From Symbiodinium natans (taxonomy: Eukaryota; Sar; Dinophyceae; Suessiales; Symbiodiniaceae): a stretch of DNA of 64,000 nucleotides. The stretch lies in the NCBI GenBank assembly GCA_905221605.1, contig CAJNDS010002608.1:113017-177016 (forward strand), given 5' to 3'. The notes beneath the pieces were generated by a model, which did not search any database, was not told the DNA's origin, and worked only from the letters and a program-made list of their open reading frames with translations. Of the stretch, positions 34,278 to 47,319 are shown piece by piece. Within the stretch, counting starts at the first letter, position 1. Every line of letters begins with the position of its first letter. Position numbers and translations under genes: made by a program.

Positions 34278-36787
34278 CTACATGGAGAGCCGATTTGCTA
34301 GCCGAGGGCGGGCCCTGAACCCAGAAGCTTTAGCTGTTGTGGGCTACCTGACCCGCTTCCCCCATTAGAAGCGCCTAACATGCAAGCAGCAACTTCTCCA
34401 AAATCCCAGTCCCCACCTTCAAATCCTTCAAAGGCCTGCCGGCTTAAGCAAACGAAACGTCGGCCGCAGGGTTTCGAGTTTCAGGGGTTTAGGAGGTGGC
34501 CCTGGCCAAGATACAGTATGCTTCCCAGCTTCTTGTCCCATCAAGCTTTAACCGCAAATCTCAAGGCCAGGCGCCCTGCCCCCGAATTCGGGGATCTTAA
34601 GGCCAAGCCAAAACCTGGATTTCGATGCCCTGGCCTCTTGGCTTAATGGCCAGACGGGCAGACCGTCAAAACCCCAAACCCTAACCGTCCCGAATCTTAT
34701 GGCCAGTGGGACTTGTTGTCTCAAAGGCCTGAGACCGTGACCCCAACCCCTTACCCCTTAAGACCCAGGCCTCCCTCCCTAAGTGCCTCCCTCCCTAAGC
34801 TGTCAAGAAGCAAGCGGAAGGGGGAGGGGAGGGGAGAGGGGAGCCCTGCACCCCTGAACCCTTCTCGACCCGGCCTGAAACCACTGCACCAATGCCAGGA
34901 ACAGCACAAAGCGCAAGGCTCTGTTCAGGTGTGCCTTTGGAGGTGCGTTGCGTTTCGGGCTTAAGAAGCCTCAACCCGAGGGGTGCAAGCGGCTTAAATG
35001 TTCGCGGGTCTAGGGCTTTTGGGTGCTCATGGAGTATCGGCTGGGGGGGTTCAGGCTCGCAGGCTTCGGGTGAGGACCCCCATGCCCTAGACCCAATAAT
35101 GGAAGAGGGGCCAATTCCAAGACCCTAAACCTCATATTTCCGTCGTAACCCAGACCCTCTACCTCCTGAACCTACTTCCACATGCCCCACACTCCCTTGC
35201 GTCATCGAAGCCCTAAAACCCTAAACCCTGGAACTTGGAACGCTTGGCTTTCGCAGTGCAGCCCAGATCGCGGTAGGCTGAAAGATGGGCACGCTATCGC
35301 TGCAGATGCCTGCGAAGCAAAAAGTGGCCGGCAACATGCCATGTAAGGCTTGGGATTTGAGGCCGTAGGGAACGCCAAACTCCCCCCATCCCCCCCAAGC
35401 CCTCGGAGGCATGAAGCCCGAACCCTTATACCCGAAAACAGTCAAAACCCATACACCCAAAACCGATCCCCTGATCTTGGATAAAGATGCGGCCTCGGTC
35501 AGGATTTGGGTTTAGCATCTACTCAGTCACTGCGTGAAGAGCTTGGGTTCAGGCCCTTGGCGCTTTTGGGGCTCCAGGCTTTGGGGTAGGGGGGGGGGGG
35601 GGGTGTTTAAGCCGCGAAAGCGAAAGTCTCAAACCCTTCACCCCCTCCAACCTCAAATCCTACACGTCTACTTAAACCCTTCAAAAAAACCTCGGCCCCC
35701 CAACAAAACATAAAGCGCCTTCCGTCCGCCCATCACCTAACAAGAGGGCGAATTTTTTCGGTGTTCACACAGGGCAGCTCTCCGAGTCGGTTTTAGGGTC
35801 AAGGCTCCAATCAGAACTTCCTTAGTTCATGGTTTTTGGAGATTAGTAACAAGGCAAATGTCTATTCCTAGTTATTGGGCTTCAGAAAGCGTAAAATGTT
35901 ACCCAACTGTGACAAGTTTTTGCCCTGGAACCATAGCAAACAGATAGTCTTTGAAAGAATTATTCGTTGGTCTTGTGATGGAAACAAAAACACAACTTAC
36001 TTCCTACGGCAACGATAGGGTCTAGGGTTTAGCCCTTAACCTGAACGGCTTTCGGGTTTACTTCATTTCGGGCTTAAGGGAATGCGGCCACTTGTAGCTG
36101 TCTTCTGTTTGGAAAGAGGTTGGGGCGAAAGGAGTATGTTCATCTGAATCGCTGACTGACATGAAAAAACCTGACGATCGAAATCCGAAAACCCCGAACC
36201 CTTTCCGCCCGCCCTCCAACAACAAACAATGAAGAGGTTGCCTGGGAGTGCATTCCAGCAGAATACATGCAACAATCAGTTGAAAATATTCCTGAGTACG
36301 CTCCTCTCAAAACCCAGTCCCTAGACCCTAAACCACATACACCCCCTAGTAGGGGACGGGACTACAAGAAAAGTAGGCTTGGGGGTTCTTATGGGGAGAA
36401 CTTCATACCCTACGGTCAGATGATTTCCTAAGCTAGGATGGCCCTTGAAACCCTCTGAAAAAAAACCATCGAAAAAACAACATCCTCTCAGGTCCACTAA
36501 GGAAGATACGCAACATCCCAAAAGCCTTCAGAACTTGGTCTCACCGACGCGGCCAAGGCACAAAAACTTTGCCCAAGTAGCAACGTTGAATTAACCTGGG
36601 CGGGCCGTGGTCACGAAAACGTAGTTTAAGGCATATAATGGGTGGGCAAGCGCACTCGCATAAACTATGCCGGACACAAAGGCCGGATCTGAGGAGAATT
36701 ATGGATTTTCTTGGCCCTAGACCCCGAAATATGAGCCACAGACCTCGACCTCTCAGCATCACATCGGGGATGCCGAGCGGCTATCGC

Positions 36788-38435
36788 AAGGACCAGCAGC
36801 GGCGAGATCAGCACGATGCGCCGCCTCGCCTCGCAGGTCATGAAGGTGCAGCTGAATGCAATATGTTGCATTTGCTGTCATCAAACTTTAAGGTAACTGT
36901 GCTGGCACGGGCGCCTGCCGCCTCTGCATCGTCCCGGTTTGATCGACCTCCTCGTCAAGTCACCAACAGCAATAAGGACGGGCCAAGGGTAACAAAGGCA
37001 ATTAGTCGTCCTTCTATGAATTCATACGAATGGGCCGGACGGACAAGAAGATTAAGCAGGGGTGAAGTCTTATGGGTGACCATCGTCACCATGATAGAAC
37101 AAGTACACCAGCGGTAGCAGACCTTCGCCACGTGTGTGATCGGGCTGCAACAGGAGCAACAGCACAGTCTGAACTGCGTTATTCGCCCTGAACCCGTAAA
37201 CATTGATCACGCCAAGCCCAACCTTGACAGGCACCCTTCGACCATCAGCCTTCTTCCTAAATCCCCAAGCAAGGCTTTCCTGTCGTCGCTGTGAGGCGCC
37301 ATTCGGCGCCTCCTTGCCAGACGGCTCTTTCGAGTCTTTTCCACCTGCGCAACAACAGCACAGCTCCTGTTGTGGCTGCTTAGGGGCTTGATTAAGGCTC
37401 AGAGTCGGGGGTGGTTCAGGGTGTGGAGAGCTGCAGGGCGACCCCGAATTCATCCAAAACTGCAGCAGTGAAGGCTCTCTACTCGGGTCCTTCCTTGCAA
37501 TAGGTTCCGTGTTCCCTAAGTAAGTACACAGCGCCAGGGCATGGGATGCTAGTCGACGCAGACCAAACAACAAAAAGCGTAGCCTCGTGCCACCGGTGTC
37601 GTCCGGGGCGAGCCCTTGGGAGACTGCTTGGAGGCCTCGCTGGTTGTCTGCGAGTGCAAATTGTAGGTCCGGGGACTTTGCGTTCCAGGATGTCGGTTGG
37701 TATAGATGGTGCACGGTGCATATGTTCATATATACATATAGACACGCAAGACTTCGTTCCGAGATAGACATGCAATTCAAGCAACACACACACAGTGTAC
37801 CAGGCCACAAACAACAACGCACCCAGATCCTGCCTAAAACTTCTAGACGCACACCTTGGCGCACAAAAAGCCCTCCCAACAAAGCCAGGACCTACCGACG
37901 AAAGCCCGAAGCCCCAAATGCGAGCCCTAGAGCCCCTGAAGCCTTACAACCAGGAAGCCACCCAAAATCCTCCAAACCCCGCCAGCCCCCAAACCCTAAA
38001 GCCGAAAAACAAATGCAAAAAAAACACAAATCCCAAAGCCCAACAAAACCAACCTACCCTGAGGCCCCCCACCTCGCCGGGAGCACCTTTGGCACCAAGC
38101 AGCATCCGACGCAGCGTGGGGAAGTCGTGGTACGTCTCCTCAGTTTTGTGGGATCATCAAGATGGAGACTTTAGGACCTTAGGGCCGTAAAGTCTGGAGA
38201 CTGGCTCTTAAAACACATATATATATATATAAGTGTAAACGTTTTGGGCTCAGGCTATTCCCTAAGTTGTCGTAAGCCGGCCTGGGGCGCCGAAGCTTAA
38301 ACACCCAAATCCCAAGCCACGAAACCTGAACTTATAAGCCTACAGTCCGAGAAACCAAACCGGACCGGACCCTTACGCTTAATGGCTTCTCAGGAATGGT
38401 GCGCCGGGAGTCCCAAGCCACCGTCCACATGCTGC
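36788..38435 (-). CDS. internal exons of an unrecognised protein
   Basis: In transcript order: 38405-38435 (QHVDGGLGLP), 38101-38138 (ETYHDFPTLRRM), about 37271-37344 (WKRLERAVWQGGAEWRLTAT), 36915-36947 (VDQTGTMQRRQ) and 36788-36829 (ARRRIVLISPLLVL). The first three join in phase through two GC donors to give ...GLGLPETYHDFPTLRRML, then WKRLER and so on. The last two join in phase and lead into a hydrophobic segment. The join between the two sets is unresolved. A 270-codon open frame (37070-37882) on the same strand covers the third exon in a different frame, and I reject it in favour of the exon reading. No family is recognised. Confidence 0.4.
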
Positions 38436-38439
38436 CTGG

Positions 38440-40985
38440 CAAGGTCGGCATCCCTGAACCCTAAACCCTATAAGGGTTTAGTGTTTATGGTTTATGGTTT
38501 AGGGTTTAGGGTTTAGGGTTTCGTGTGACAGTTTGAGGCTGAGGGGATTTGGGGCGGCGGAAGTTCCCACGACGTCTTGTGAGCCTTGTGGCCATCAGAT
38601 AGTCAACCTCGCACTTGATTCACCGCCATCCCACCCACCATGCTTCTACGTCGAAATATGGTTTTCGAGGACACACCACCATGACCTATGGCCTTTTCTC
38701 ACACTATCATAACGGGCGAGTGAATGAATGTAGTGAATTCACGTCCAGGATGTATCATGTAAAACTTAACACGGGATTCATACTGACCGGCTTAGAGACC
38801 AGTCCGACCGCAGCACCCATCACGCCTTGAGACCCGAACTCTCATAATATCTTGGTGTAACCCTTCACACCCTTGGGATCGCATGCCAGGTTAACCATGT
38901 AAAAGCCCTGTGAATATAGTACTAAAGGTGTGAACAAAGGCAATTGTATGCGCGCTTTGCTCACGAATTTACTATGATATGGGGTTTTTTTGGGGTGGGC
39001 TCAATGAGTGGCGTGTCCGTACGCATGAAACGCGTGTGTCCCTTACCTATAATATGATAATGGGTGCTCTTCATGGACGGACTCTTCATTCGTGACCGCA
39101 CCAACAATAAGACTCATGAACTGACCTCTGTCTCTAGGAGTTAATCTGTTGAGTCGTGAAGGAAACAGCCAGGATGGGACAATGAGGGTGAAAAGGGCCA
39201 AATAATAAGTCCTTTTAAAGTCTCTGTCGCAAAGAAGAAAAAGGACGAGTGTCTCACCAAAAAATCTCTTCATGCAAATAACTGACCAGTACTTACGTGC
39301 TGCACCGCTTTGAGTCGGGAGAGCTGATTTGACTAGTGTTTCCGAGAGTTCTGAAAAGTCGATTACTAGCCCCTACATGCGACATGCTGGTGTCACATAA
39401 GCTTTGTGTACGCAGAGATATATCTTACAGCCACATTCCCATGCCATGACCAACGTCGCCTCGTTGGTAGGTCTTGGCTATTCATAATCTATTTGGCTCA
39501 ATATCGGCTCTGAACTTCAGGACTGTGGGGCTTAAAGAAGTTTTTCGAATGGCAGACCTGAAAGCATGTTCTCGCCCAGCGGCGGGCGAACAGCATGAAG
39601 ATCCGAATGATGCTGTAGTATACCTGGCTTTCACAAGGGTCCCCAACCCTAACCCGAAACCCGAATATGAGGACTCGAGCATGGTAGGCGCAACTCCACT
39701 GTGCAAATTTTCAACCCTGAGCACTAACTCCGACCATGCCGGCAAGAGGCATATCCCAGCGCCACAGCTCTCAACGGCTGCTTGCCATACCTGAATGGTT
39801 TAGGGGCTTAGGGCTTAGGGCTTCGAAGCCGGTATTCCGCAAGTGCCTCTACCAGTCTACATGCCTCTGCAGATGGTGGCGTCTTTGAGCCGTCCCCAAC
39901 CTGTAGTTCAGGGGTTGTATGTATGCGGGAGAGATGTGGGGGGTTCATGAGTTCGAGCTGCACACAATCATTGCGAGTAGGATGAAGAATCCTTCAGGAC
40001 AAGCGGAAGTCCGTCGCTGCACCAGCAGATTCGCAGACATTCGCCCGTCAAAAACTCACGTGCGCATAAGCTCAGAATGGGAAGATCAAGTTCATGCAAA
40101 TCGATTCTTCGTGGTGCTCCTGAACGAGTTGAAGAATCCGAGATAATCCCAGTGAAGGGTCCGCCACCTATGTCGTGGAGGCGTCAGGTCTCAAGGGTGC
40201 GACCAACGATTCCGAATCAGCGACGCTCTCCAGGAATGAAAGCTTCGACACAAGCCCTCAGGTCGCCCAACCGAAGAGCGCTCGATCTCACAAAAGCTCT
40301 TTGTTTTGCCACGCCGCAGCTGTTGGTTCTTGGCCTAAACCGGTAACTCTGATCGAGTCTGCGGGCCCTCTTTCCACTCACACCGACAGCCTGAAATGCC
40401 ATTGCGCCCGCGCCCCCACACGCACTGGTGACCAAGTTTGACCAAGTCCAAAAAAGCCACCCCTCACCACATCATCTGGGGTACCACAAGAGATCCAACA
40501 GGGGGCCCGTAACTTCGATAACCCCCGGTTTGGGGTTTGGGTATGTTTGGGGTTCTTGGGTGTTTGGGGTTTTTGGTGTTTAGGGTTTTCATCCTCAACC
40601 CCTAGACGACGAGACCCTGGAGCACGCCAAGCGACACCGCCGCCGTGTTGGAGGCAGGCATCTCTACGGCTGCAGTCCTGAGGCTTAGCTTTGGGGTTGC
40701 GGGGGGGAAGGGGAAGTTTGCTTTTGAGGTACCAAAAAAAGGCACAATGATTTAGATCAAGCAACAAAGCAACAGAAGCCAGCCAAAAACCACCTCGCCT
40801 CGCCCCCTACAATACGCTTTTTGACTCCCAATCGTCTTCGGCTGAGGTCGCTTGCGGATTTTGCCAAACTTCAGGTTTAGGATTCATGGGGTTCACATGT
40901 TGAAGGCCATTCCGACAATCCTCAGCTTTCCTGTGCCCTGAACCCGAAACCCCGAAGCTTCGACCTGAAGTTTGAGGGGTCGGTA
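38440..40985. other. low-repeat stretch with unassigned ORFs
   Basis: From 38.6 to 40.4 kb the telomere-like repeat is scarce. Plus-strand frames at 39474-39794 and 39919-40146 have balanced composition (the second includes EFELHTIIASRMKNPSGQ and ends NELKNPR), but I cannot assign a family, and they run against the direction of all resolved genes. At 40,600-40,690 both strands are open. Confidence 0.2.
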
Positions 40986-40989
40986 AAGC

Positions 40990-41070
40990 TCCGCTGGATC
41001 CCAGTCGCACGATGCGCACGCACATCGAGGCCAGCAAGGAGACCAGGAAGAGCCAAAAGAGGCCCAGAGC
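40990..41070 (-). CDS. transmembrane exon
   Basis: After a CAAACAG acceptor the minus strand reads ALGLFWLFLVSLLASMCVRI followed by VRLGSSG and a GC donor. This is a clear hydrophobic helix with a positively charged end. It lies upstream of the 38.4-36.8 kb exons and downstream of the 45-47 kb helical exons, and may belong to the same gene. Confidence 0.45.
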
Positions 41071-41074
41071 CTGT

Positions 41075-44000
41075 TTGGGGTTTAGGGTTTACGGGCTTGG
41101 GAGGTCTTTTGCAGAAAGGGCTTCGTGAGGGCTGAAAGCTACTGGCGGCTCGGAGCTTTAGGCAAACCTCAGACCGCGGAAAGCAAGCTACGTGGCGCCA
41201 AAAAGAGAGAGTGAGTGCACATATATATATATATATGTGTGTGTGTACAGAGCAAATCATATTATCAATCTGCCAAAGTTTTTGTAATGGCGAATGCACC
41301 GTCGTTCCACCCTCCCCGCTGGCCTGAGCGAAGATGTACAGGGAGCCCACCGAAAAGCCTCAGCACAGCTGGGATTCCGTGATTCAACGGGAAATAAGGT
41401 AAATTCCTTCACCACTATGAGGAATTCCAAATATATAGCTCTTTCATACCATGTATCAGCCCTACTAATAAGCCCTAAACCCCTTGTATCAATGTGATTG
41501 TATTGTTACTATCTATATATATATATATTATATGTCTGTGCGCATATATGTATATAAAGTCCCCGATAAGGGAGGGGGTTGCCACTGAGTGTTCCTCCAG
41601 TGACCTCAACCTTGTACAAACTTATGAACCCGAGACCAAAACCTAATACCCCAAAAGACCTAAACCTTGCAAGCCAAAAAAACATGAAGTTAGGGGCTGC
41701 GACTGAGTTGCAAGTGTGCGCGGGCGGGACGGCGCGGCAAAAGATACCTGCGTGTCTTAATGCGCAAGGGCTCAGGGTCAAATGCGCAGGGGCTTATAGG
41801 GTTTAGGATTTAGGGTGGTTCACTTGGCCGCAGCGTGCTGCACGGCGTTCCATGGTTGCTTGCTCCCCATGCTCAGCTACGATGTGCCGACACCACACTG
41901 TGGCCCTCTCATTGCCTTTAACTCCTTCCCAAAGCTGCGACATGCACATCCGAAGCCCTTCGCAACTATCACTCGAGTGCGCAGAATACAACATGTACGT
42001 TTATGTAAATACATGCATTCGTACATACGTACATATACGTACATACGTACATATACGTATATACGTACATATACGTACATATGTACATGCGTGCATACAT
42101 ACATATATCTACAACAGATAAGCGCATAAAATCAATACAAGTCTATAGATATATCCATATGCGTATCTGGTAACGCGAAGTACGAGTCCCAAATCCCACA
42201 GCTCCAAGCCTGACAGGTCACTAACCAGACATCAGAAGTACTCGCATTAGTGGCCTAGCTGGATCCCCTAATTTTCACCCCTCCCTCCCCAAAAAAAAAT
42301 CAAGACAATTTGAAACGCCCTGTGAGCATGTGCGCCTGGACAGCCATGCGCGCATGCCCAGACAAAGCTGCCCTCGCGGTCGGGCTGTTGCGATGCCGCG
42401 CTTTGGGGCACAATGCAGGGTTTAGGATTCAGGATACGGCCTACGGCATACGGAGGTCTGTGGTATAGCCAGTGTCGGGGCTGACCCTGAACCCTGGATC
42501 ATAAATTACGAACAAGCAGTCCCCAAACTCCAACACCTATATGAAAAGTATCCGGGCCTTATCCGGGTCACGAGGAGCAAGGTGGATCTAGGGCGCAGAC
42601 ACGTGGGGCTAAGAGGGCGGAGCACTTGGCTTCGAGGCAAGGGTTGAGGGTTTAGTCGGCTGGCCGCCTCCCTCACGCCGCGACTTGGGGGTTTTCCGAA
42701 AATAGGGTACCCTTTTTGGGAGTTCCTAAGGATTGAAGTAGAGTAGGGGAGTGGACCGTCCTGGTACCCTGAGGGTGATCCTACACCCTCGGTGTCATTG
42801 GCAAAGCTGCCTCTTCTATCATCCCGGCGCGCATCCCGGAAGACCGTGTTTAGGGTTTGGGGTGAAGAGTTGAGGGCTTAGGGTGTCGCCTGCCACTGCA
42901 TCAGCCGCTTTTCGACTGCGCCAAGAAAAGAACAGCCGGCACGGCTTCTCGACGCCATGGCTTGGGCAGGGAGCCTTAAACAAAGCAGCGACGTCCTTGC
43001 TACAGTAAACCCAAAACTTTCAAAACTCCCCAAACTAAGCTGCACCATTCAAGCCCCAATGCTGACGTAGGGCTGGCTGGGCGGGACGTTTTGGGCGCTA
43101 CAGCCCCTGCTGCAGCTGCAGCTCAAACTTTTAAGGTCTTGGGGTTTAGAGCTTTTGGGGATGTAGGGTCAAGGTCTCAGGGTTAGAGGGCCTAGGTTGT
43201 GGTTTGGGGGTTTGTCTCGGAGCATATTTTGCTTCCATCCTGTGGTCTTCAGCCAAAGTGGGCCACACAGAGAACCAGCTGCTGAAGGGGGGCTAAGGCT
43301 TAGGACTGAGAGGACGGCTCTGAGCATGAACACTCTTTGACACTTTGAACTTCTATACAGGGATTGCTTTTGTTGTTTTTGTGGGTTTTGCCTAGACCCC
43401 TCACCCGCTTGCCTCTGGGCAATTGCTTTAGATGCGGTGTCGGAGTTGCAGGCCAACGTCAGACATGGCTCATGTCGAGCCATGCATAACCCCCTGTACC
43501 GTTGCAATCGCTCTAGGAACACCTTCCTTAGAAGCCGCCGAGAAACCATGCGGCTCGCTTAAACATGCCTGCAGTTGAAAGCCCCGCAACAGAGCCCCAG
43601 TGTCTTGTGAGTCTACCCCCCGCCATCTTGAGGGCTGAATATGTTCTAGCATTATGAAGAGTCTTCTTACCGTTATAACCAGGGGGAGGGTTCGAACTCA
43701 AAACCCTTAAAACCCTGAAATGCAAGAGTGGAGGGCGGACGGATGCCAGTGGGGCGGCGGGTGCCCCGGCCAGGCGTGCGGGAACGGCGCCCTGTAAGGC
43801 TCGTGCGGCGGCCTTGTTGCTGCAAGTCTTCGCTTCAAGGTTCTCAGGGTTTTAGGGTTTGGGGTTTTAGGGTTTAGGGTTCAGGGCTGAGAGCATTTTA
43901 AGGCTTTGAGGTCTACTTGACATTGAGAGGGACGAGGGTCGTCTCTGAGGCGCTGCATTAGTTGGCTTTGCTTGCTTCACGGCTGAGGCTCGCCCTTTGC

Positions 44001-45000
44001 TCGCCGCTCAATAGGTTAGGCACGAACCCTAACCCCCAAACCAGAAGCCCAGGTTTAGGGGCTGTCTTCTTGGGCGCGGGCGGCCGCCACCCAGGCGGAG
44101 GCATGCCCCAGGCATGCCTTAGGTTGAGGGTTTGGGGTTGACAGGTTTTAGGGTTTTGGGTTCAGGGCTCAGGGTTTCAAGGGTTTAGGGAGGGCTTTTT
44201 GGGGATTGGGGTCAGCTTATAGCGTGGACTACATGATTGCACCCCTTTGCGTGAAGATGCGATTTGCAGTGTCTGCAGCATTCGGAGTATCCATATTTTG
44301 GGAAATGCCATGAAGCACCCATGAATTGTCAAATGAATAATGAACATACTCTTGTGCTGGCTGTTGTTCATAGAGAAGCCCAGAAGAAAAATGGGGAACA
44401 AGGGCACCACTGGGCTTCCTAGAACATGTGGGGTGGGGATCTGCGTACTGCCCTGAGCTGCACACGGCGGCGGCATCGCACCCCAACCTCCGTCCAATGC
44501 AGTGTTTCTGTAGGGCTAAGGGCCGCAGGGTGTAGATGTGCTTTTGTGGAGGTGTCTTGGGTTCATTAGGCTTGAGGATCTTGCTTGGTTCGTACCTCAT
44601 GTGCCAGGAATTTGGCATAGGCAGCATTTTAGATCAGGATTGAAGGATGGGCGACGCCCGAGCCCGAAACCCTAAAAAAAGCGATGTAGACAAATCTCTG
44701 ATCGACGCTTCTCTTTTGCAACGCCTCGTCGGGTCTCCTGCAGGCAAGGGGTCTAAGAATGGGGGAGTCGAGCCTGGGTACAAAAATGGACTCCTAGAGA
44801 ATTACTCGCGTCCCCCCTGTATAGCTGAAATATCTACTGCGACAGGGTTTGGGGTTTGGGGTTTAGGGTTTCGGGTTTGGGGTTTATAAACCCTAAACCT
44901 TACAAAAAGGTTTAGGGCTTATGGTTTAGGATGCCTTCTTCTAGGCATTTTGGCCTCAGAAGCCCTAAGCCCAAGAGCCACTCGGAAGCTCGGCCGGCGG
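41075..45000. other. repeat-rich stretch with weak exon candidates
   Basis: Includes microsatellites (TA near 41,220 and 41,515; TACATACG-like at 42.0-42.1 kb) and telomere-like sequence. Weak minus-strand blocks: about 43,755-43,810 after TTACAG (GAVPARLAGAPAAPLAS) and about 44,060-44,110 (HASAWVAAARAQ). A plus frame near 42,900-43,010 also looks natural. I assign none of them. Confidence 0.2.
42005..42112. repeat. TACATACG/TACATATACG microsatellite
   Basis: About 105 bp of short alternating units built from ACGTACAT and ACGTATAT, open in several frames as Tyr/Ile/Thr/Arg or Tyr/Val strings on either strand. Confidence 0.9.
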
Positions 45001-45004
45001 CTGC

Positions 45005-46928
45005 CTGGCGGAGGTGGCGCGAAGTGGCCTCCGCCTGAGCGCAGAGGGGGCCCTTAGCCCTTCAAGGGGATGGGATTGGGATGTTCCCCCTTGCTGTCAG
45101 GTAGACTGCCAACGATCTTCCGTCTACCCCTCTGCACTACCTGAGCCAAGTAGGACAGCAGGTTAGCTTCGAAGCACCGAGCCTCAGCAAGACCCCAAAC
45201 CCTGGTTAAACGGTTACACCTTGTTTTCAAAGTCACCTCCCCTCCTCCCCAAACGGGGGTGACTAGGTAGGCCGAAAATGGGTGTCGCTAGCCTTCCGAC
45301 TGGGGGCCTGCTTCCCTAGCTCGCTGGGCATCGACAGCGGATTTCGCCGCCTGCCGCTTGCCAGCCTCAGGCGTGGGTGGAGGGGAAGCTCTCCCTCAAA
45401 ATCTCCACCTCAAAAATACGCAAATATCACGGAGGAAAGCCCCTGAACCCCCTAAACCCCCAAAGCCCCCCAAAACCCTTAACCTGTCGTTTAGGCTTTT
45501 TCCGTGTGGCCAAGAAAGATGGAGGAAGGCCCCAGTTCTTAGGTCCAGGGGCGCGTGGAGCCCTACGGACCAAATCCAGATTGTTCGGGCAAAGGGCACA
45601 GGGGGCTTACGCTTCGGGAGGCTTTCCTTCGTCTTGTGTCCGCTTGAGGCCGCCGCCATGTGCTCCCGCACCGCCTCGGGCGTCACTACCGCCGGGACGG
45701 TGATCTCCATACCGTCCTTCGGCGTTGTTGGCAGACGATATCAATCAAAGGGCACCCGTTTTATCGAGGTTTACAAGGGAGCCTAGGACTTATCCCAACA
45801 AAAAGGAATCTCTGGGGTTCGCATGTTGTGGATTCACAGGGCTCCTTCCGGCTTCATAATTAGTCCAGATGGCCCTGGGACTCCAAGCTTAGGCTTTTGC
45901 AGGGTGGTGCTGTGACCCTCACAGAATATTCTAAGGTGGCCTGCAGACGTGTCTGACTTTGGGTACAAGGGGCCCCAAAAACCCCCCAAAGGTAGGAGGG
46001 CTGCGGTTCCCAAATTTAACAGGAACGCTAATCATTTGCCAGGAGGGCCCTTGCCCAAATCTTGAGATCAGTCGAGGGCTCAGGGTTTGGTGGTTGAGCG
46101 TCGCCATCCTCGAAGGGCTGCTGGGACTTGGATCCATCTGTGACCTTGCGCGCAGGGGTAGATATAAAAGCTAAGGGTGCAGGGTTCAAAGAGTAAAGTT
46201 TAGGGTTTTTGCCATACTTGTAGGCGAATCCGTGGGCACGTGGGATGCGGCTTCAAACCGGGTGGTTAAGTGACCATTCGCAAATGAAGTCATTTTGTCT
46301 GTTCGTGTTCGTATACGGAGTGACGGGACCTGAAACATACGTCTCCCACACTCAGAAAAATCCATTGTATACAAAAGCCAATTCGCCGAGGTCCCCTCCA
46401 CATGCCTTTTGCCAATGTGGAAAGTCTGCGCAGAATCTGGCTGATGGGGTGCATAAGATGCGGCCCGCCAACCCTGCTTGACACGGCTCTGCATAGCTTG
46501 CGTCAAGTGTACTGCCTCTGGGCCATAAAGCTACGTGCCCTTGATGACAGTGTCCTATACTTGCAGCTTCCAGTGTGTTGGACAGTTTTCCAGGTTAAAT
46601 CTCCATTCTCGTGGTCTGTGTGTGCAGTCGTGAATGAGACACCCTACAATGTTACAAATTCTACGAACTCCTGTAAACCCGATACGCCCTACAAACCCTT
46701 GTAAACCCCATCACACAATAACTCCTGAGTAGTCTTCATTCTGAAGTAGGTGGGAATTGAGGGCGTCGCCCGAAACCGATGGTTTGGGTGGTTGCCTGTA
46801 GTGTCTTCCGAGGGGATGTGTGATGGAGAACTCCCAGCTTCAATGGGTCCTTTCACAACATCCAACAAGGGCGCTAGGCGCGTGATGTGCCGCTCCCCAC
46901 AGACCCCAAGGAACGAAGTGGCGCCATC
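45005..46928 (-). CDS. N-proximal exons of an unrecognised helical protein
   Basis: In transcript order: about 46851-46928 (DGATSFLGVCGERHITRLAP, then LLDVVK), 45651-45704 (ITVPAVVTPEAVREHMAA), 45321-45365 (AGKRQAAKSAVDAQR) and 45005-45034 (AEATSRHLRQ). The last three are all phase 0 at both ends, follow AG acceptors and end at GC donors, and together they make a continuous charged, alanine-rich helical stretch. A block near 47,165-47,245 (SESSWSLCSDYRMPG) and one near 47,955-48,000 (ALRPLALRVEGPLLG) could be earlier exons. I do not recognise the family. The gene probably continues into the 41 kb transmembrane exon. Confidence 0.4.
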
Positions 46929-47248
46929 CTTGCGCGGATATTCATCCGGCACCCTAATCTAAGCCCTAAACCCAGAGCGCCTAAACTCTCCCTAAACCCC
47001 AAACTTTGATATCTAAACCCCACCTAAACCCCTAAACTTCGACCCTAAACCCTACCTGAACCCCTAAAACTTTGACCCTAAACCCTCCCTGGACCCCCCA
47101 AACTGTTACCTAGAGACCCCTGATTCCCCACCCTAAACCCTAAACCCTAAACCCAAAAAAACAAAACTGCTGAGACACAAGAGAAGCGCAGGCCTGGCCC
47201 GGCATCCTGTAGTCTGAGCAGAGGGACCAGCTGGACTCACTGCCTGAG

Positions 47249-47319
47249 GTTTAGGTTTAGGGTTTAGGGTTTAGGGTTTAGGGTTTAGGGTTTAGGGTTT
47301 AGGGTTTTGGGTTTAGGGT
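47249..47319 (+). repeat. TTTAGGG array
   Basis: About nine heptamers with one TTTTGGG variant. Confidence 0.9.

Noticed and set aside
37070-37882. 270-codon open frame on the minus strand
   Set aside because: A better exon (37271-37344, WKRLERAVWQGGAEW) lies in another frame, has a clean acceptor and joins in phase to 38101-38138. The long frame has Cys and Ser/Pro strings typical of a chance opening.
37587-38190. Long plus-strand frames of 195 and 131 codons
   Set aside because: They run through CCCTAAA-like repeat, which gives Pro/Lys/Ser-rich open frames, and lie antisense to supported exons.
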